Of a DNA stretch of 64,000 bases, positions 7,650-16,336 are shown one piece after another. The stretch comes from Telluria sp042683405 (GTDB taxonomy: Bacteria; Pseudomonadota; Gammaproteobacteria; Burkholderiales; Burkholderiaceae_D): NCBI RefSeq assembly GCF_042683405.1, contig NZ_JBHUJS010000014.1, forward strand, positions 248,001 through 312,000, in the 5' to 3' direction. Position 1 is the first letter of the stretch; each line of letters begins with the position of its first letter. The translations under genes and the position numbers were made by a program. Under the pieces are notes generated by a model. That model was not told the origin of the DNA. It did not search any database and saw only the letters and a program-made list of their open reading frames with translations.

Positions 7650-8717
7650 ATGACAATCAAAATTTCAATCGACTGCATGGGCGGAGATCACGGCCCGTCG
7701 GTCACCATTCCCGCTGCAATTTCCTTCGCCAAGCACCATCCTGACGCCGAGCTGATCCTGGTTGGCCGCGAGGACGACGTGCGCGCCGAGCTGCGCAAGT
7801 GCAAGGCCGAGTCGAATCCGCAGCTGTCGGTCGTGCATGCGGCCGAAGTGGTGGAGATGGACGACCCGATCGAAGTCGCCCTGCGCCGCAAGAAGGACTC
7901 CTCGATGCGCGTGGCGGTCGAGCTGGTCAAGGACGGCCGCGCCGACGCCTGCGTCTCGGCCGGCAACACCGGCGCCCTGATGGCCGTGTCGCGCTATGTG
8001 CTCAAGACCATGGCCGGCGTGGACCGCCCGGCGATCTGCTCGATCCTGCCGAACCAGAAGGACGGCCCGACCTACATGCTCGACCTGGGCGCCAACGTGG
8101 ACTGCGAACCGCACCACCTGCACCAGTTCGCCATCATGGGCTCGGTCATGGTCTCGGCCATGGAAGGCATCGAACGCCCGACCATCGGCCTGCTCAACGT
8201 CGGCACCGAAGAGATCAAGGGCAACGAGGTGGTCAAGGCCACCGCGAAACTGCTGCAGGAAGACCACGCACGGGGTAAACTGAATTTCTACGGCAACGTG
8301 GAAGGCAACGACATCTTCAAGGGCACCACCGACCTGGTGGTCTGCGACGGATTTGTCGGCAATGTCACCCTGAAAGCCGTCGAAGGGCTGGCGCGCTTCG
8401 TCAAGAATGTGATGACCACCGAGCTCAAGCGCAATCCGCTGACCATGCTCGGTGCGCTGATCGCGAAATCCGCCCTCAAGCGCATTTCGAACCGCCTCAA
8501 TCCCTCGCGCTACAACGGCGCCGGCCTGCTGGGCCTGCGTGGCCTGGTGTTCAAGAGCCATGGCGGGGCCGACGCGTTCGCCTATGAGTGGGCGATCAAG
8601 CGTTCATTTGATGCAGCCAAATACAATGTCCAGGCGCAGCTGGCAACAATGATTGCTGAGCTGATGCCAGCCCCGGATTCGGCGCCGGGCAACCAAACGC
8701 CAGGCTCAACAACTTAA
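7650..8717 (+). CDS. plsX: Phosphate acyltransferase PlsX
   Basis: 355 residues. It converts acyl-ACP and phosphate to acyl-phosphate, the donor for PlsY in phospholipid synthesis. Family features: N-terminal IDCMGGDHGP near residues 7-16, SAGNTGALM near 103-111, and DGFVGNV near 229-235. The ATG at 7650 lacks a strong ribosome site. It lies between rpmF and fabH in the conserved lipid cluster; a 14-base gap to fabH indicates cotranscription. Confidence 0.96.
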   Translation: MTIKISIDCMGGDHGPSVTIPAAISFAKHHPDAELILVGREDDVRAELRKCKAESNPQLSVVHAAEVVEMDDPIEVALRRKKDSSMRVAVELVKDGRADACVSAGNTGALMAVSRYVLKTMAGVDRPAICSILPNQKDGPTYMLDLGANVDCEPHHLHQFAIMGSVMVSAMEGIERPTIGLLNVGTEEIKGNEVVKATAKLLQEDHARGKLNFYGNVEGNDIFKGTTDLVVCDGFVGNVTLKAVEGLARFVKNVMTTELKRNPLTMLGALIAKSALKRISNRLNPSRYNGAGLLGLRGLVFKSHGGADAFAYEWAIKRSFDAAKYNVQAQLATMIAELMPAPDSAPGNQTPGSTT

Positions 8718-8731
8718 GCAGGACGGCCAGC

Positions 8732-9718
8732 ATGACTCTGTACAGCAAGATTATCGGCACCGGCAGCTATCTGCCTGCACAGCGTGTCACCAACCACGAC
8801 CTCGAAGTGCAGCTGGCAGCCAAGGGCATCGAGACCTCCGACGAATGGATCGTCTCGCGCAGCGGCATCAGCGCGCGCCACTACGCGGCCGTCGACCAGC
8901 ACTCGTCCGACCTCGCTGTGGAAGCGGCCAGGAAGGCGCTCGAGATGGCCGGCCGCACGGCGGAGGAAATCGACCTGGTCATCGTGGCCAGCTCGACCCC
9001 GGACTTCCACGGCAGCTTCCCGAGCACCGCCTGCATCGTCCAGCGCAAGCTCGGCATGCACAACAACAGCGCGGCCTTCGACGTGCAGGCCGTGTGCAGC
9101 GGCTTCGTGTACGCCGTGTCGGTCGCGGATGCGTTCATCAAGTCGGGCGCGCACCGCAACGTGCTGGTGATCGGCGCCGAAGTATTTTCGCGCATCCTCA
9201 ATTTCGAAGACCGCACCACCTGCGTGCTGTTCGGCGACGGCGCCGGCGCGATCGTGCTGACCGCGTCCGAAGAGCCGGGCATCCTGGCCACCAAGCTGCA
9301 CGCGGACGGCCGCCACTCCGACATCCTGTCGATCCCGGGCAACCTGGCCGGCGGCGCGGTGGCGGGCAGCGGCTTCCTGTACATGGACGGCCCGGCAGTG
9401 TTCAAGCTGGCCGTTTCCGTGCTCGAGCAGGTCGCGATGGAAGCGCTCGACCACGCGCGCATGGACAAGTCGGAGATCGACTGGCTGGTCCCGCACCAGG
9501 CCAACATCCGCATCATGAACAGCACCGCCAAGAAGCTCGGGCTGCCGCCCGAGAAGATGGTGGTCACCGTCGACCAGCACGGCAACACCTCGGCCGCGTC
9601 GATTCCGCTCGCGCTCGACGCCGCCGTGCGCGACGGCCGCATCAAGCCGGGCCAGAACGTCATGATGGAAGGCGTCGGCGGCGGCTTCACCTGGGGCGCC
9701 GTCCTGGCTCGCATGTAG
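8732..9718 (+). CDS. fabH: 3-oxoacyl-ACP synthase III (FabH)
   Basis: 328 residues. It starts fatty-acid synthesis by condensing acetyl-CoA with malonyl-ACP. The full catalytic triad is visible: cysteine in AVCSGFVYA near residue 122, histidine in VPHQANIRI and asparagine in HGNTSAASIP. An AGGACGG ribosome site precedes the ATG. Unusually, about 120 bases carrying two palindromic repeat copies separate it from fabD. Confidence 0.97.
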   Translation: MTLYSKIIGTGSYLPAQRVTNHDLEVQLAAKGIETSDEWIVSRSGISARHYAAVDQHSSDLAVEAARKALEMAGRTAEEIDLVIVASSTPDFHGSFPSTACIVQRKLGMHNNSAAFDVQAVCSGFVYAVSVADAFIKSGAHRNVLVIGAEVFSRILNFEDRTTCVLFGDGAGAIVLTASEEPGILATKLHADGRHSDILSIPGNLAGGAVAGSGFLYMDGPAVFKLAVSVLEQVAMEALDHARMDKSEIDWLVPHQANIRIMNSTAKKLGLPPEKMVVTVDQHGNTSAASIPLALDAAVRDGRIKPGQNVMMEGVGGGFTWGAVLARM

Positions 9719-9725
9719 CGCCGTT

Positions 9726-9765
9726 GGGGACTGTCCCTGCGCGCCAAGGCGGCAGTACAGTCCCC
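9726..9765. repeat. Dispersed palindromic repeat, GGGGACTGTCCC family (copy 3)
   Basis: GGGGACTGTCCC at the left and AGTACAGTCCCC at the right, with a shifted, GC-rich middle. It starts 8 bases after the fabH stop. Confidence 0.75.
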
Positions 9766-9798
9766 AGTCTTCTTTTCGAACACCTCAAAACAAAGGCA

Positions 9799-9826
9799 GG
9801 GGATAGTCCCGCAGGGACAGTCCCCG
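9799..9826. repeat. Dispersed palindromic repeat, GGGGACTGTCCC family (copy 4), just before fabD
   Basis: GGGGATAGTCCC, the spacer GCA, then GGGACAGTCCCC. It ends 11 bases before the fabD ATG. The only purine-rich stretch upstream of fabD is the GGGACA of this repeat, so the element may supply or mask the ribosome site. Confidence 0.75.
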
Positions 9827-9837
9827 ACACCAAAAAT

Positions 9838-10782
9838 ATGAGCAAATTCGCATTTGTATTCCCTGGCCAGGGCTCGCAAGCCGTCGGCATGCTGAACGGC
9901 TTCGCCGGCAACCCGGTGGTCGAGCAGACCGTGGCCGAAGCCTCCGACGCCATCGGCTTCGACATCGGCAAGCTGATCGCCGAAGGCCCGAAGGAAGACC
10001 TCGACCTCACCACCAACACCCAGCCCGTGATGCTGACCGCGGCCGTGGCCGTGTACCGCGCCTGGATCGCGGCCGGCGGCAAGCAGCCTGACCTTGTGGC
10101 AGGCCACTCGCTCGGCGAATACTCCGCGCTGGTCGCGGCCGGCGTGATCCCGTTCAAGGACGCGGTGCCGCTGGTGCGCTTCCGCGCCCAGGCGATGCAG
10201 GAAGCGGTGCCGGTCGGGCAGGGCGGCATGGCCGTCGTGCTGGGCATCTCCGCCGACGAGGTGCGCGCCGTGTGCGCCGAAACCGCAGCCGAGCTGCCGG
10301 GCTCCGTGATCGAGCCGGTCAACTTCAACGAACCGACCCAGACCGTCATCGCCGGCCACACCGCCGCGATCGACCGCGCCTGCGAGATCGCCAAGGCCAA
10401 GGGCGCCAAGCGCGCCATGAAGCTGGCCGTCTCCGCGCCGTTCCACTCCTCGCTGCTCAAGCCGGCATCGGACCGCCTGCGCGACTACATGGACAAAATC
10501 GAGTTCGCCGCACCGCAGATCGCCTTGATCAACAACGTCGACGTGGCTATCCTGAACGATCCGGCCGCGATCAAGGATGCGCTGGTGCGCCAGGCCGCCG
10601 GCTCGGTGCGCTGGGTCGAGACGGTGCAGAATATGGCCGCCGAAGGCGTCACCCAGGTCATCGAATGCGCACCAAGCAAGGTGCTGATCGGCATGGCCAA
10701 GCGCATTGACGGCAACCTCGCGGGCGAAGCGCTGGTCGACCAGGCCTCGCTCGAGCGCGTGCTCGCAACCTTCAACCAATAA
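9838..10782 (+). CDS. fabD: Malonyl-CoA:ACP transacylase (FabD)
   Basis: 314 residues from the ATG at 9838; an open frame continues far upstream inside fabH but the family start MSKFAFVFPGQGSQ fixes the start here. It transfers malonyl from CoA to ACP. Motifs: GQGSQ near residues 10-14, GHSLGEYSAL with the catalytic serine near residue 91, and the catalytic histidine in SAPFHSSL near residue 202. The ribosome site is poor and lies within a palindromic repeat. fabG follows 11 bases after the stop. Confidence 0.96.
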   Translation: MSKFAFVFPGQGSQAVGMLNGFAGNPVVEQTVAEASDAIGFDIGKLIAEGPKEDLDLTTNTQPVMLTAAVAVYRAWIAAGGKQPDLVAGHSLGEYSALVAAGVIPFKDAVPLVRFRAQAMQEAVPVGQGGMAVVLGISADEVRAVCAETAAELPGSVIEPVNFNEPTQTVIAGHTAAIDRACEIAKAKGAKRAMKLAVSAPFHSSLLKPASDRLRDYMDKIEFAAPQIALINNVDVAILNDPAAIKDALVRQAAGSVRWVETVQNMAAEGVTQVIECAPSKVLIGMAKRIDGNLAGEALVDQASLERVLATFNQ

Positions 10783-10793
10783 TAAGGACCAGA

Positions 10794-11528
10794 ATGAACC
10801 TGACCAATCAAGTTGCGCTCGTCACTGGCGCGTCGCGCGGCATCGGCAAGGCCATCGCGCAGGAACTGGCACGCCAGGGCGCCAAGGTAGTCGGCACCGC
10901 GACCAGCGAAGCGGGCGCTGCGGCGATCTCGGAATACCTCGGCGATGCCGGCAAGGGCGTCGTGCTGAACGTGACCGATCCTGCGCAGTGCGAAGCGGTG
11001 ATCGCGGACGTGCAGAAGACCTACGGTTCGCTGTCGATCCTGGTCAACAACGCGGGCATCACCCAGGACAACCTGGCGATGCGCATGAAGGATGAGGAAT
11101 GGGACAGCGTGATCGCGACCAACCTCACCGCCGTGGGCCGCCTGTCCCGCCTCGTCCTGCGCGGCATGATGAAGGCCAAACAAGGGCGTATCATTAACAT
11201 CACGTCGGTGGTGGGCTCGTCGGGCAACCCAGGCCAGATGAACTACGCAGCCGCCAAGGCGGGCGTCGCGGGCATGAGCCGCGCGCTGGCACGCGAGATC
11301 GGCAGCCGCAACATCACCGTGAACTGCGTCGCGCCCGGCTTCATCGACACCGACATGACCAAGGTGCTGTCCGAAGAACAGCACGCCGGCCTGCTCACGC
11401 AGATTCCGCTGGCGCGCCTGGGCAGCCCGGACGACATCGCGCATGCGGTGGCCTTCCTGGCCGGTCCGAATGCGGGCTACATCACCGGCACGACCCTGCA
11501 CGTGAATGGCGGAATGTACATGAACTAA
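10794..11528 (+). CDS. fabG: 3-oxoacyl-ACP reductase (FabG)
   Basis: 244 residues, a classical short-chain dehydrogenase carrying out the NADPH-dependent reduction step of elongation. Visible: TGASRGIG cofactor motif near residues 12-19, NNAG near 86-89, catalytic serine in ITSVVGSSG and the YAAAK motif. The MNGGMYM-like end is typical for FabG. It has an AAGGACC ribosome site and lies between fabD and acpP. Confidence 0.96.
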   Translation: MNLTNQVALVTGASRGIGKAIAQELARQGAKVVGTATSEAGAAAISEYLGDAGKGVVLNVTDPAQCEAVIADVQKTYGSLSILVNNAGITQDNLAMRMKDEEWDSVIATNLTAVGRLSRLVLRGMMKAKQGRIINITSVVGSSGNPGQMNYAAAKAGVAGMSRALAREIGSRNITVNCVAPGFIDTDMTKVLSEEQHAGLLTQIPLARLGSPDDIAHAVAFLAGPNAGYITGTTLHVNGGMYMN

Positions 11529-11607
11529 CGGTGGAATCGCACCGATTAGAGTACGTTGTCGAAAATTAGTATTGCTTTCGGCGCACTTAGCCGCTAATGC
11601 CGAAATT

Positions 11608-11636
11608 AGTTTTATTCCGCGCAAACCTGATAAAAT
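11608..11636 (+). promoter_or_regulatory. Possible acpP promoter
   Basis: TAAAAT (11631-11636) with a weak -35 (AGTTTT, 11608-11613) at 17 bases, about 39 bases before the acpP ATG in an AT-rich 146-base gap. Separate strong transcription of acpP is expected because ACP is very abundant. Confidence 0.4.
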
Positions 11637-11674
11637 GCGCGCACTTTCCGTAACACACATAATGGAGCCCTAAC

Positions 11675-11914
11675 ATGTCGGATATCGAACAACGCGTTAA
11701 AAAAATCGTCGCTGAGCAACTGGGCGTTGCAGAAGCAGACATCAAAATCGAATCGTCGTTCGTTGACGACCTCGGCGCAGATTCGCTGGACACCGTTGAA
11801 CTGGTGATGGCACTGGAAGACGAATTCGAAATGGAAATCCCTGACGAGCAGGCGGAAAAGATCACCACCGTGAAGCAGGCGATCGACTACGCGACCGCGC
11901 ACGTCAAGGCCTAA
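11675..11914 (+). CDS. acpP: Acyl carrier protein
   Basis: 79 residues, strongly acidic. The phosphopantetheine attachment serine sits in the invariant DSLD motif (FVDDLGADSLDTVELVM) near residue 37. It carries growing acyl chains. A good GGAGCC ribosome site precedes the ATG. fabF follows after 18 bases. The enzyme that activates ACP (acpS) is also in this window, at 25304. Confidence 0.98.
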   Translation: MSDIEQRVKKIVAEQLGVAEADIKIESSFVDDLGADSLDTVELVMALEDEFEMEIPDEQAEKITTVKQAIDYATAHVKA

Positions 11915-11932
11915 GGTCTGCGGGAGAATCGC

Positions 11933-13180
11933 TTGAGCCGTTCACGCAACCGCCGTGTCGTCGTTACCGGCCTGGGCTGCGTTTCGCCAATCGGCAACAA
12001 CATTGCCGACATGTGGAGCGCGGCGCTGGCGGGCACGTCAGGCATTGCCAACATCACGAAGTTTGACGCATCCGCTTTCTCGACCCGTTTCGCGGGCGAG
12101 GTCAAGGGCTTCAACATCGAGGACTACATCCCGGGTAAAGATGCCCGCCATATGGATACCTTCATCCATTTCGGCATGGCCGCCGGTATCCAGGCAGTGC
12201 AGGATTCCGGCCTGGAAGTCACCGAAGAGAATGCCGACCGTATCGGCGTGATCGTCGGTTCGGGCATCGGCGGCCTGCCGCTGATCGAAGACACCAAGGA
12301 AGACTACGACAAGCGCGGCCCACGCCGTATCTCGCCGTTCTTCGTGCCGGCATCGATCATCAACATGATCTCCGGTAACCTGTCGATCAAGTACGGCATG
12401 CGCGGCCCTAACCTGGCCATCGTCACCGCCTGCACCACCGGCCTGCATTGCATCGGCGCGGCAGCGCGCCTGATCGAGTACGGCGATGCGGACGTGATGG
12501 TCGCCGGCGGCGCCGAAGCCACCATTTCGCCGTTGGGCCTGGGCGGTTTCGCCTCTGCACGCGCACTGTCCTCGCGCAACGACGATCCGGCAACCGCTTC
12601 GCGTCCATGGGACCGCGACCGCGACGGCTTCGTGCTGGGCGAGGGCGCCGGCGTCATGATCCTCGAAGAATACGAGCACGCAAAGGCTCGTGGCGCGAAG
12701 ATCTACGCGGAAGTGCTCGGCTTCGGCATGAGCGGCGACGCGTACCACATGACGTCCCCGGTGGAAGATGGCAGCGGCGCGAGCCGTTGCATGGTGTCGG
12801 CAATGAATATCGCCGGCGTCAATCCCGACCAGGTCGACTACATCAACGCACACGGCACCTCGACGCCGCTGGGCGATGTGGCCGAGGTGCAGGGCATCAA
12901 GAAGACGTTTGGCGACCACGCCAAAAAGCTGGTGGTCAACTCGACCAAGTCGATGACCGGCCACCTGCTGGGTGGCGCCGGCGGCCTGGAATCGGTGTTC
13001 ACGGTACTCGCCGTGCACAAGCAGATTTCGCCACCGACGATCAACATCTTCAACCAGGACGAGAACTGCGACCTGGACTTCTGCGCCAACACGGCGCGTG
13101 AAATGAAGATCGACGTCGCGGTGAAGAACTCGTTCGGCTTCGGCGGAACGAACGGCACGCTGGTGTTCGGCAAAGTCTGA
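11933..13180 (+). CDS. fabF: 3-oxoacyl-ACP synthase II (FabF)
   Basis: 415 residues. The start is a TTG at 11933 with GGGAG (11922-11926) in front; the family start RRVVVTGLGCVSPIG follows immediately. Catalytic cysteine in VTACTTGLHCIG, histidines in NAHGTSTPLGD and KSMTGHLLGGAGG. It elongates acyl-ACP, including the temperature-responsive C16:1 to C18:1 step known in E. coli. It is the last gene of the lipid cluster, with a strong terminator behind. Confidence 0.96.
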   Translation: MSRSRNRRVVVTGLGCVSPIGNNIADMWSAALAGTSGIANITKFDASAFSTRFAGEVKGFNIEDYIPGKDARHMDTFIHFGMAAGIQAVQDSGLEVTEENADRIGVIVGSGIGGLPLIEDTKEDYDKRGPRRISPFFVPASIINMISGNLSIKYGMRGPNLAIVTACTTGLHCIGAAARLIEYGDADVMVAGGAEATISPLGLGGFASARALSSRNDDPATASRPWDRDRDGFVLGEGAGVMILEEYEHAKARGAKIYAEVLGFGMSGDAYHMTSPVEDGSGASRCMVSAMNIAGVNPDQVDYINAHGTSTPLGDVAEVQGIKKTFGDHAKKLVVNSTKSMTGHLLGGAGGLESVFTVLAVHKQISPPTINIFNQDENCDLDFCANTAREMKIDVAVKNSFGFGGTNGTLVFGKV

Positions 13181-13202
13181 GCCCCGTCGCTCCGCTAGAA
13201 AT

Positions 13203-13228
13203 AACCGGCCCTCGCGGCCGGTTTTTTT
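13203..13228 (+). terminator. Rho-independent terminator after fabF
   Basis: AACCGGCC (13203-13210) and GGCCGGTT (13216-13223) around a 5-base loop, with seven Ts through 13228. A textbook terminator closing the fatty-acid cluster. Confidence 0.92.
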
Positions 13229-13312
13229 ATGTCCGGCGGGAGAGGACAGTCCTGTCCCGCTGAACTTTGGCGCGCCCGCAAGGTCCAACATCGATCCGCC
13301 GGGACCTTCGCC

Positions 13313-13828
13313 ATGTCCATCGCCACCTCCGTCACACTCGGCCCGTCGCGCACCGTGCGCGCCGCACTGGCCGCGTTCGCCGCGCTGCATGCCGCGCTTG
13401 CCGCCGGCATCGCCACGGCCTGGCTTGGCGCCTTTCATCTCCCCATATTCTTACCGTGCGTTCACGCGGGCGCCGCGATTGCGTGCCTCGTTGGTGCAGC
13501 GCAGCGTCCAACGGCGCGGCGCATTGATGTATCTGGAGTCGGGGCCATCACGGTAACGGTACAACAATGGCAGACGCACGATTCCGCGCCACAGCCGATC
13601 CCGGTGCGCCTGCTGTCCGGCTCCGCTTTCCTGCCGGGATTGCTGGTGCTGGAGCTGGCGGACGGGCAGGGGCGGCGCCGGCATCTCGTCGTCCTGCCGG
13701 ATGCGATCCGCGGCGGAGAATTCCGCCGTGTTGCCGCGGCGCTGCGCGCAATTGCAGCGCGCGACGCGGGTGCGAGGGAACCGAAAACTTTTGAACTTAT
13801 TGCAGGCGGCCAAGCTCAAAGACCGTAA
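13313..13828 (+). CDS. YgfX/CptA-like membrane protein upstream of rpoE
   Basis: 171 residues from the ATG at 13313. Two hydrophobic segments (about residues 14-37 and 43-65) are followed by a soluble beta-type domain with VRLLSGSAFLPGLLVLEL and HLVVLPDAI, the pattern of the YgfX/CptA superfamily. In E. coli YgfX is the toxin-like partner of SdhE and affects cytoskeletal proteins; here no SdhE neighbour exists and the position before rpoE is typical of Oxalobacteraceae. The end of the gene contains the candidate sigma-E promoter of rpoE. Confidence 0.7.
   Translation: MSIATSVTLGPSRTVRAALAAFAALHAALAAGIATAWLGAFHLPIFLPCVHAGAAIACLVGAAQRPTARRIDVSGVGAITVTVQQWQTHDSAPQPIPVRLLSGSAFLPGLLVLELADGQGRRRHLVVLPDAIRGGEFRRVAAALRAIAARDAGAREPKTFELIAGGQAQRP
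13793..13820 (+). promoter_or_regulatory. Candidate sigma-E-type promoter for rpoE
   Basis: GAACTT (13793-13798) and TCAAA (13816-13820) separated by 17 bases, close to the GGAACTT / TCTRA-TCAAA pattern of ECF sigma-E promoters. It lies inside the last codons of the upstream gene, about 36 bases before the probable rpoE start. Autoregulation of rpoE is well known in other species. Confidence 0.5.
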
Positions 13829-13855
13829 GCACGCGGCCGCGGCGTGGGGAACGCA

Positions 13856-14458
13856 GTGACAACAGAACGCGAAGGCGACCAGCTGCTCGTGCGGCGGGCC
13901 CAGGACGGCGAGCGCGCCGCATTCGACCTGCTGGTGGCCAAGTACCAGCGTCGCCTGATGCGCCTGGTTTCACGGCTGATCCATGACCAGGCCGAGGCCG
14001 AGGACGTGGTGCAGGAAACGTTCATCAAGGCGTATCGCGCGCTGCGCCATTTCCGGGGCGACGCGGCGTTCTACACCTGGCTGTACCGGATCGGCATCAA
14101 CACCGCCAAGAACATGCTGGTCACGCAGGGACGCCGCAACTCGGCCACGGGCGGGCCGCACGTGGACAAGGCGGAAGCGATGGAAGAAGCGGAACGCCTG
14201 CGCGACATTGAAACTCCCGAGGCCATGTTCGCGTCCAAGCAGATAGCGATCACCGTGCACCTGGCGATGGACGCGCTGCCGCTGGAGCTGCGCACCGCCA
14301 TCGTGCTGCGCGAACTGGAAGGACTGACGTACGAAGAGATATCCGAAGTCATGGCGTGCCCGATCGGCACCGTGCGCAGCCGGATCTTCCGCGCGCGCGA
14401 GGCGATTGCCGAAAAATTGCGCCCGCTGGTCGAAAGCACGGTTGACAAGCGCAAATAG
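13856..14458 (+). CDS. rpoE: RNA polymerase sigma factor RpoE (sigma-E/AlgU)
   Basis: 200 residues if translation begins at the GTG at 13856, which has GGGGA five bases upstream; a GTG at 13844 would add four residues. Region 2: DLLVAKYQRRLMRLVSR and DVVQETFIKAYRAL; region 4: LRTAIVLRELEGLTYEEIS and the CPIGTVRSRIFRARE recognition helix. It is an ECF sigma factor controlling envelope stress genes. It is followed by a shortened rseA and by mucD, with rseB missing from the usual order. Confidence 0.95.
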   Translation: MTTEREGDQLLVRRAQDGERAAFDLLVAKYQRRLMRLVSRLIHDQAEAEDVVQETFIKAYRALRHFRGDAAFYTWLYRIGINTAKNMLVTQGRRNSATGGPHVDKAEAMEEAERLRDIETPEAMFASKQIAITVHLAMDALPLELRTAIVLRELEGLTYEEISEVMACPIGTVRSRIFRAREAIAEKLRPLVESTVDKRK

Positions 14459-14494
14459 CTGAAGCAACCTCCGGTTACATACTGCAGTGAAGTA

Positions 14495-14788
14495 ATGGAC
14501 ACACACAAAAAAATGAGGGAGCTGGTCTCTGCGCTGGTGGACGGCGAGGTTTCCGACGCCGACCTCGAGCTCGCGTTCGCCGCGCTGCTGGGGCGCGACG
14601 GCCAGCAGGCGTGGTCGCTGTACCACCAGATCGGCGACGCGCTGCGCCAGGCCGACGGCGCGGCGCTGTCCGGCGGGTTCGGCGAACGCCTGGCCGCGCG
14701 CCTCGACGCCGAAGGCCGCGCCGCGCCCGCCTCCCTTAGCGCCGAACCGCAAACCCCTTCGCCCGCATCTGCGCTCCCGCGTCCGTAG
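14495..14788 (+). CDS. rseA: Short RseA-type anti-sigma factor without membrane segment
   Basis: 97 residues. Residues 5-75 match the N-terminal sigma-E-binding domain of RseA/MucA: ELVSALVDGEVSDADLE, then WSLYHQIGDALRQ. After that only an Ala/Pro/Ser-rich tail remains. No hydrophobic segment and no periplasmic domain are present, and no other frame downstream continues them. Standard RseA is about 200 residues and is membrane-anchored and cleaved by DegS/RseP. This version would be cytoplasmic, so signal input must differ or the gene is reduced. Stop codon and tail read cleanly. Confidence 0.8.
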   Translation: MDTHKKMRELVSALVDGEVSDADLELAFAALLGRDGQQAWSLYHQIGDALRQADGAALSGGFGERLAARLDAEGRAAPASLSAEPQTPSPASALPRP

Positions 14789-14896
14789 GGGCGGGCGGTC
14801 CCCGCAGGGAAGTCCTCCGTGTCGCGACAAGCTTGCCAAATTAGCTTAACATTGCGACACGTCCCCCTTGGCGGCTCCTACTCTCTGCGACGACCT

Positions 14897-16330
14897 ATGA
14901 ACACGATTGGCTGCAAGACCCTGATCGCAGCGCTCCTCGCTTGTGCGGGCGCGCTTTCCTCGCCCGCGGCATTGTCCGCGGCGCCCGTGAACCCGCCAGC
15001 CGTCACCGGCCTGCCGGACTTCACCGACCTGATCGATGCGGTCGGCCCGGCGGTGGTCAACATCCGCACCACCGAGAAGGCGCGCCAGGCCGGCAACACC
15101 GACGAAGAGATGCAGGAATTCCTGCGCCGCTTCTTCGGCGCACCGGTCCCGCGCGGCCAGGTCCCGCGCGGAAGGCGCGGGCCGGAAGAAGACATCGCCC
15201 GCGGCGTCGGCTCCGGCTTCATCATCTCCAGCGACGGCTACATCCTGACGAATGCGCACGTGGTGGCCGGCGCGGACGACGTGATCGTCACCATGACCGA
15301 CCGCCGCGAGTTCAAGGCCAAAGTGCTGGGCGCGGACGAGCGCTCGGACGTGGCCGTGCTCAAGGTGGAAGGCCGCGACCTGCCCAGCCTGAAGGTCGGC
15401 AACTCGCGCAATATCCGCGTGGGCGAATGGGTGATCGCGATCGGCTCGCCGTTCAACCTCGATAACACGGTCACGGCCGGCATCATCTCGGCCAAGTCGC
15501 GCGAAACCGGCGAATACCTGCCCATGATCCAGAGCGACGTGGCGGTCAATCCGGGCAACTCCGGCGGCCCGCTGATCAACCTGCGCGGCGACGTCATCGG
15601 CATCACCTCGCAGATCGCGACGCTGTCCGGCGGCTACAACGGCATCTCGTTTGCCGTGCCGATCGACGAGGCGATGCGCGTGGCCGACCAGCTGCGCACC
15701 ACCGGCAAGGTCACGCGCGGCCGCATCGGCGTGCTGATGGGTGAACTGAGCAAGGAAGTGGCCGAGTCGCTCGGCCTGGGCACCACGCGCGGCGTCGAGA
15801 TCTCGCTGGTGGAGCCGGACGGTCCCGCGGACAAGGCGGGCATCAAGGTGGGCGACATCATCCTGAAGTTCAACGGCGTCCCGATCGAGCGCTCGTCCGA
15901 CCTGCGCCGCCAGGTGGGCAACACGCCGGTGGGCAGCAAGGCCATCGTGACGGTATGGCGCAAGGGCGCGCAGCAGGACATTCCCGTGACGGTGGTGGAG
16001 CTACAGGACGACAAGGCGCCGAAGGTCGCGCCCGAGGCGCCGGCGCCGAAGCAGGCGCCCAACGAGCTGGGCCTGAACGTGAGCGACCTCACCGCCGAGC
16101 AGCACAAGGAGCTGCGCGTGGAGGGCGGGGTGCTGGTCAACGCGGCCGAAGGCGCGGCGGCCCGGGTGGGCATCCGCCGCGGCGACGTGGTGCTGCAAGT
16201 GAACAGCACCGCCGTCACCAGCGCGAAGCAGTTCAATGCGCTGGTCAGCAAGCTCGATCCCAAGAAGAACGTCGCCCTGCTGGTGCGGCGTGACGACACC
16301 ACCACCTACGTCGTCATCAAACCCCGCTGA
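14897..16330 (+). CDS. mucD: Periplasmic serine protease MucD/DegP (HtrA family)
   Basis: 477 residues from the ATG at 14897, which opens a Sec signal peptide (residues 1-31); an open GTG frame from 14819 would place 26 unlikely residues in front. Trypsin-like catalytic triad: His near 121 (LTNAHVV), Asp near 151 (RSDVAVL), Ser near 222 (GNSGGPL). Two PDZ domains follow (about residues 270-360 and 385-470). It degrades misfolded envelope proteins and is a classical sigma-E target. A palindromic repeat follows the stop. Confidence 0.95.
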   Translation: MNTIGCKTLIAALLACAGALSSPAALSAAPVNPPAVTGLPDFTDLIDAVGPAVVNIRTTEKARQAGNTDEEMQEFLRRFFGAPVPRGQVPRGRRGPEEDIARGVGSGFIISSDGYILTNAHVVAGADDVIVTMTDRREFKAKVLGADERSDVAVLKVEGRDLPSLKVGNSRNIRVGEWVIAIGSPFNLDNTVTAGIISAKSRETGEYLPMIQSDVAVNPGNSGGPLINLRGDVIGITSQIATLSGGYNGISFAVPIDEAMRVADQLRTTGKVTRGRIGVLMGELSKEVAESLGLGTTRGVEISLVEPDGPADKAGIKVGDIILKFNGVPIERSSDLRRQVGNTPVGSKAIVTVWRKGAQQDIPVTVVELQDDKAPKVAPEAPAPKQAPNELGLNVSDLTAEQHKELRVEGGVLVNAAEGAAARVGIRRGDVVLQVNSTAVTSAKQFNALVSKLDPKKNVALLVRRDDTTTYVVIKPR

Positions 16331-16336
16331 TCGACA

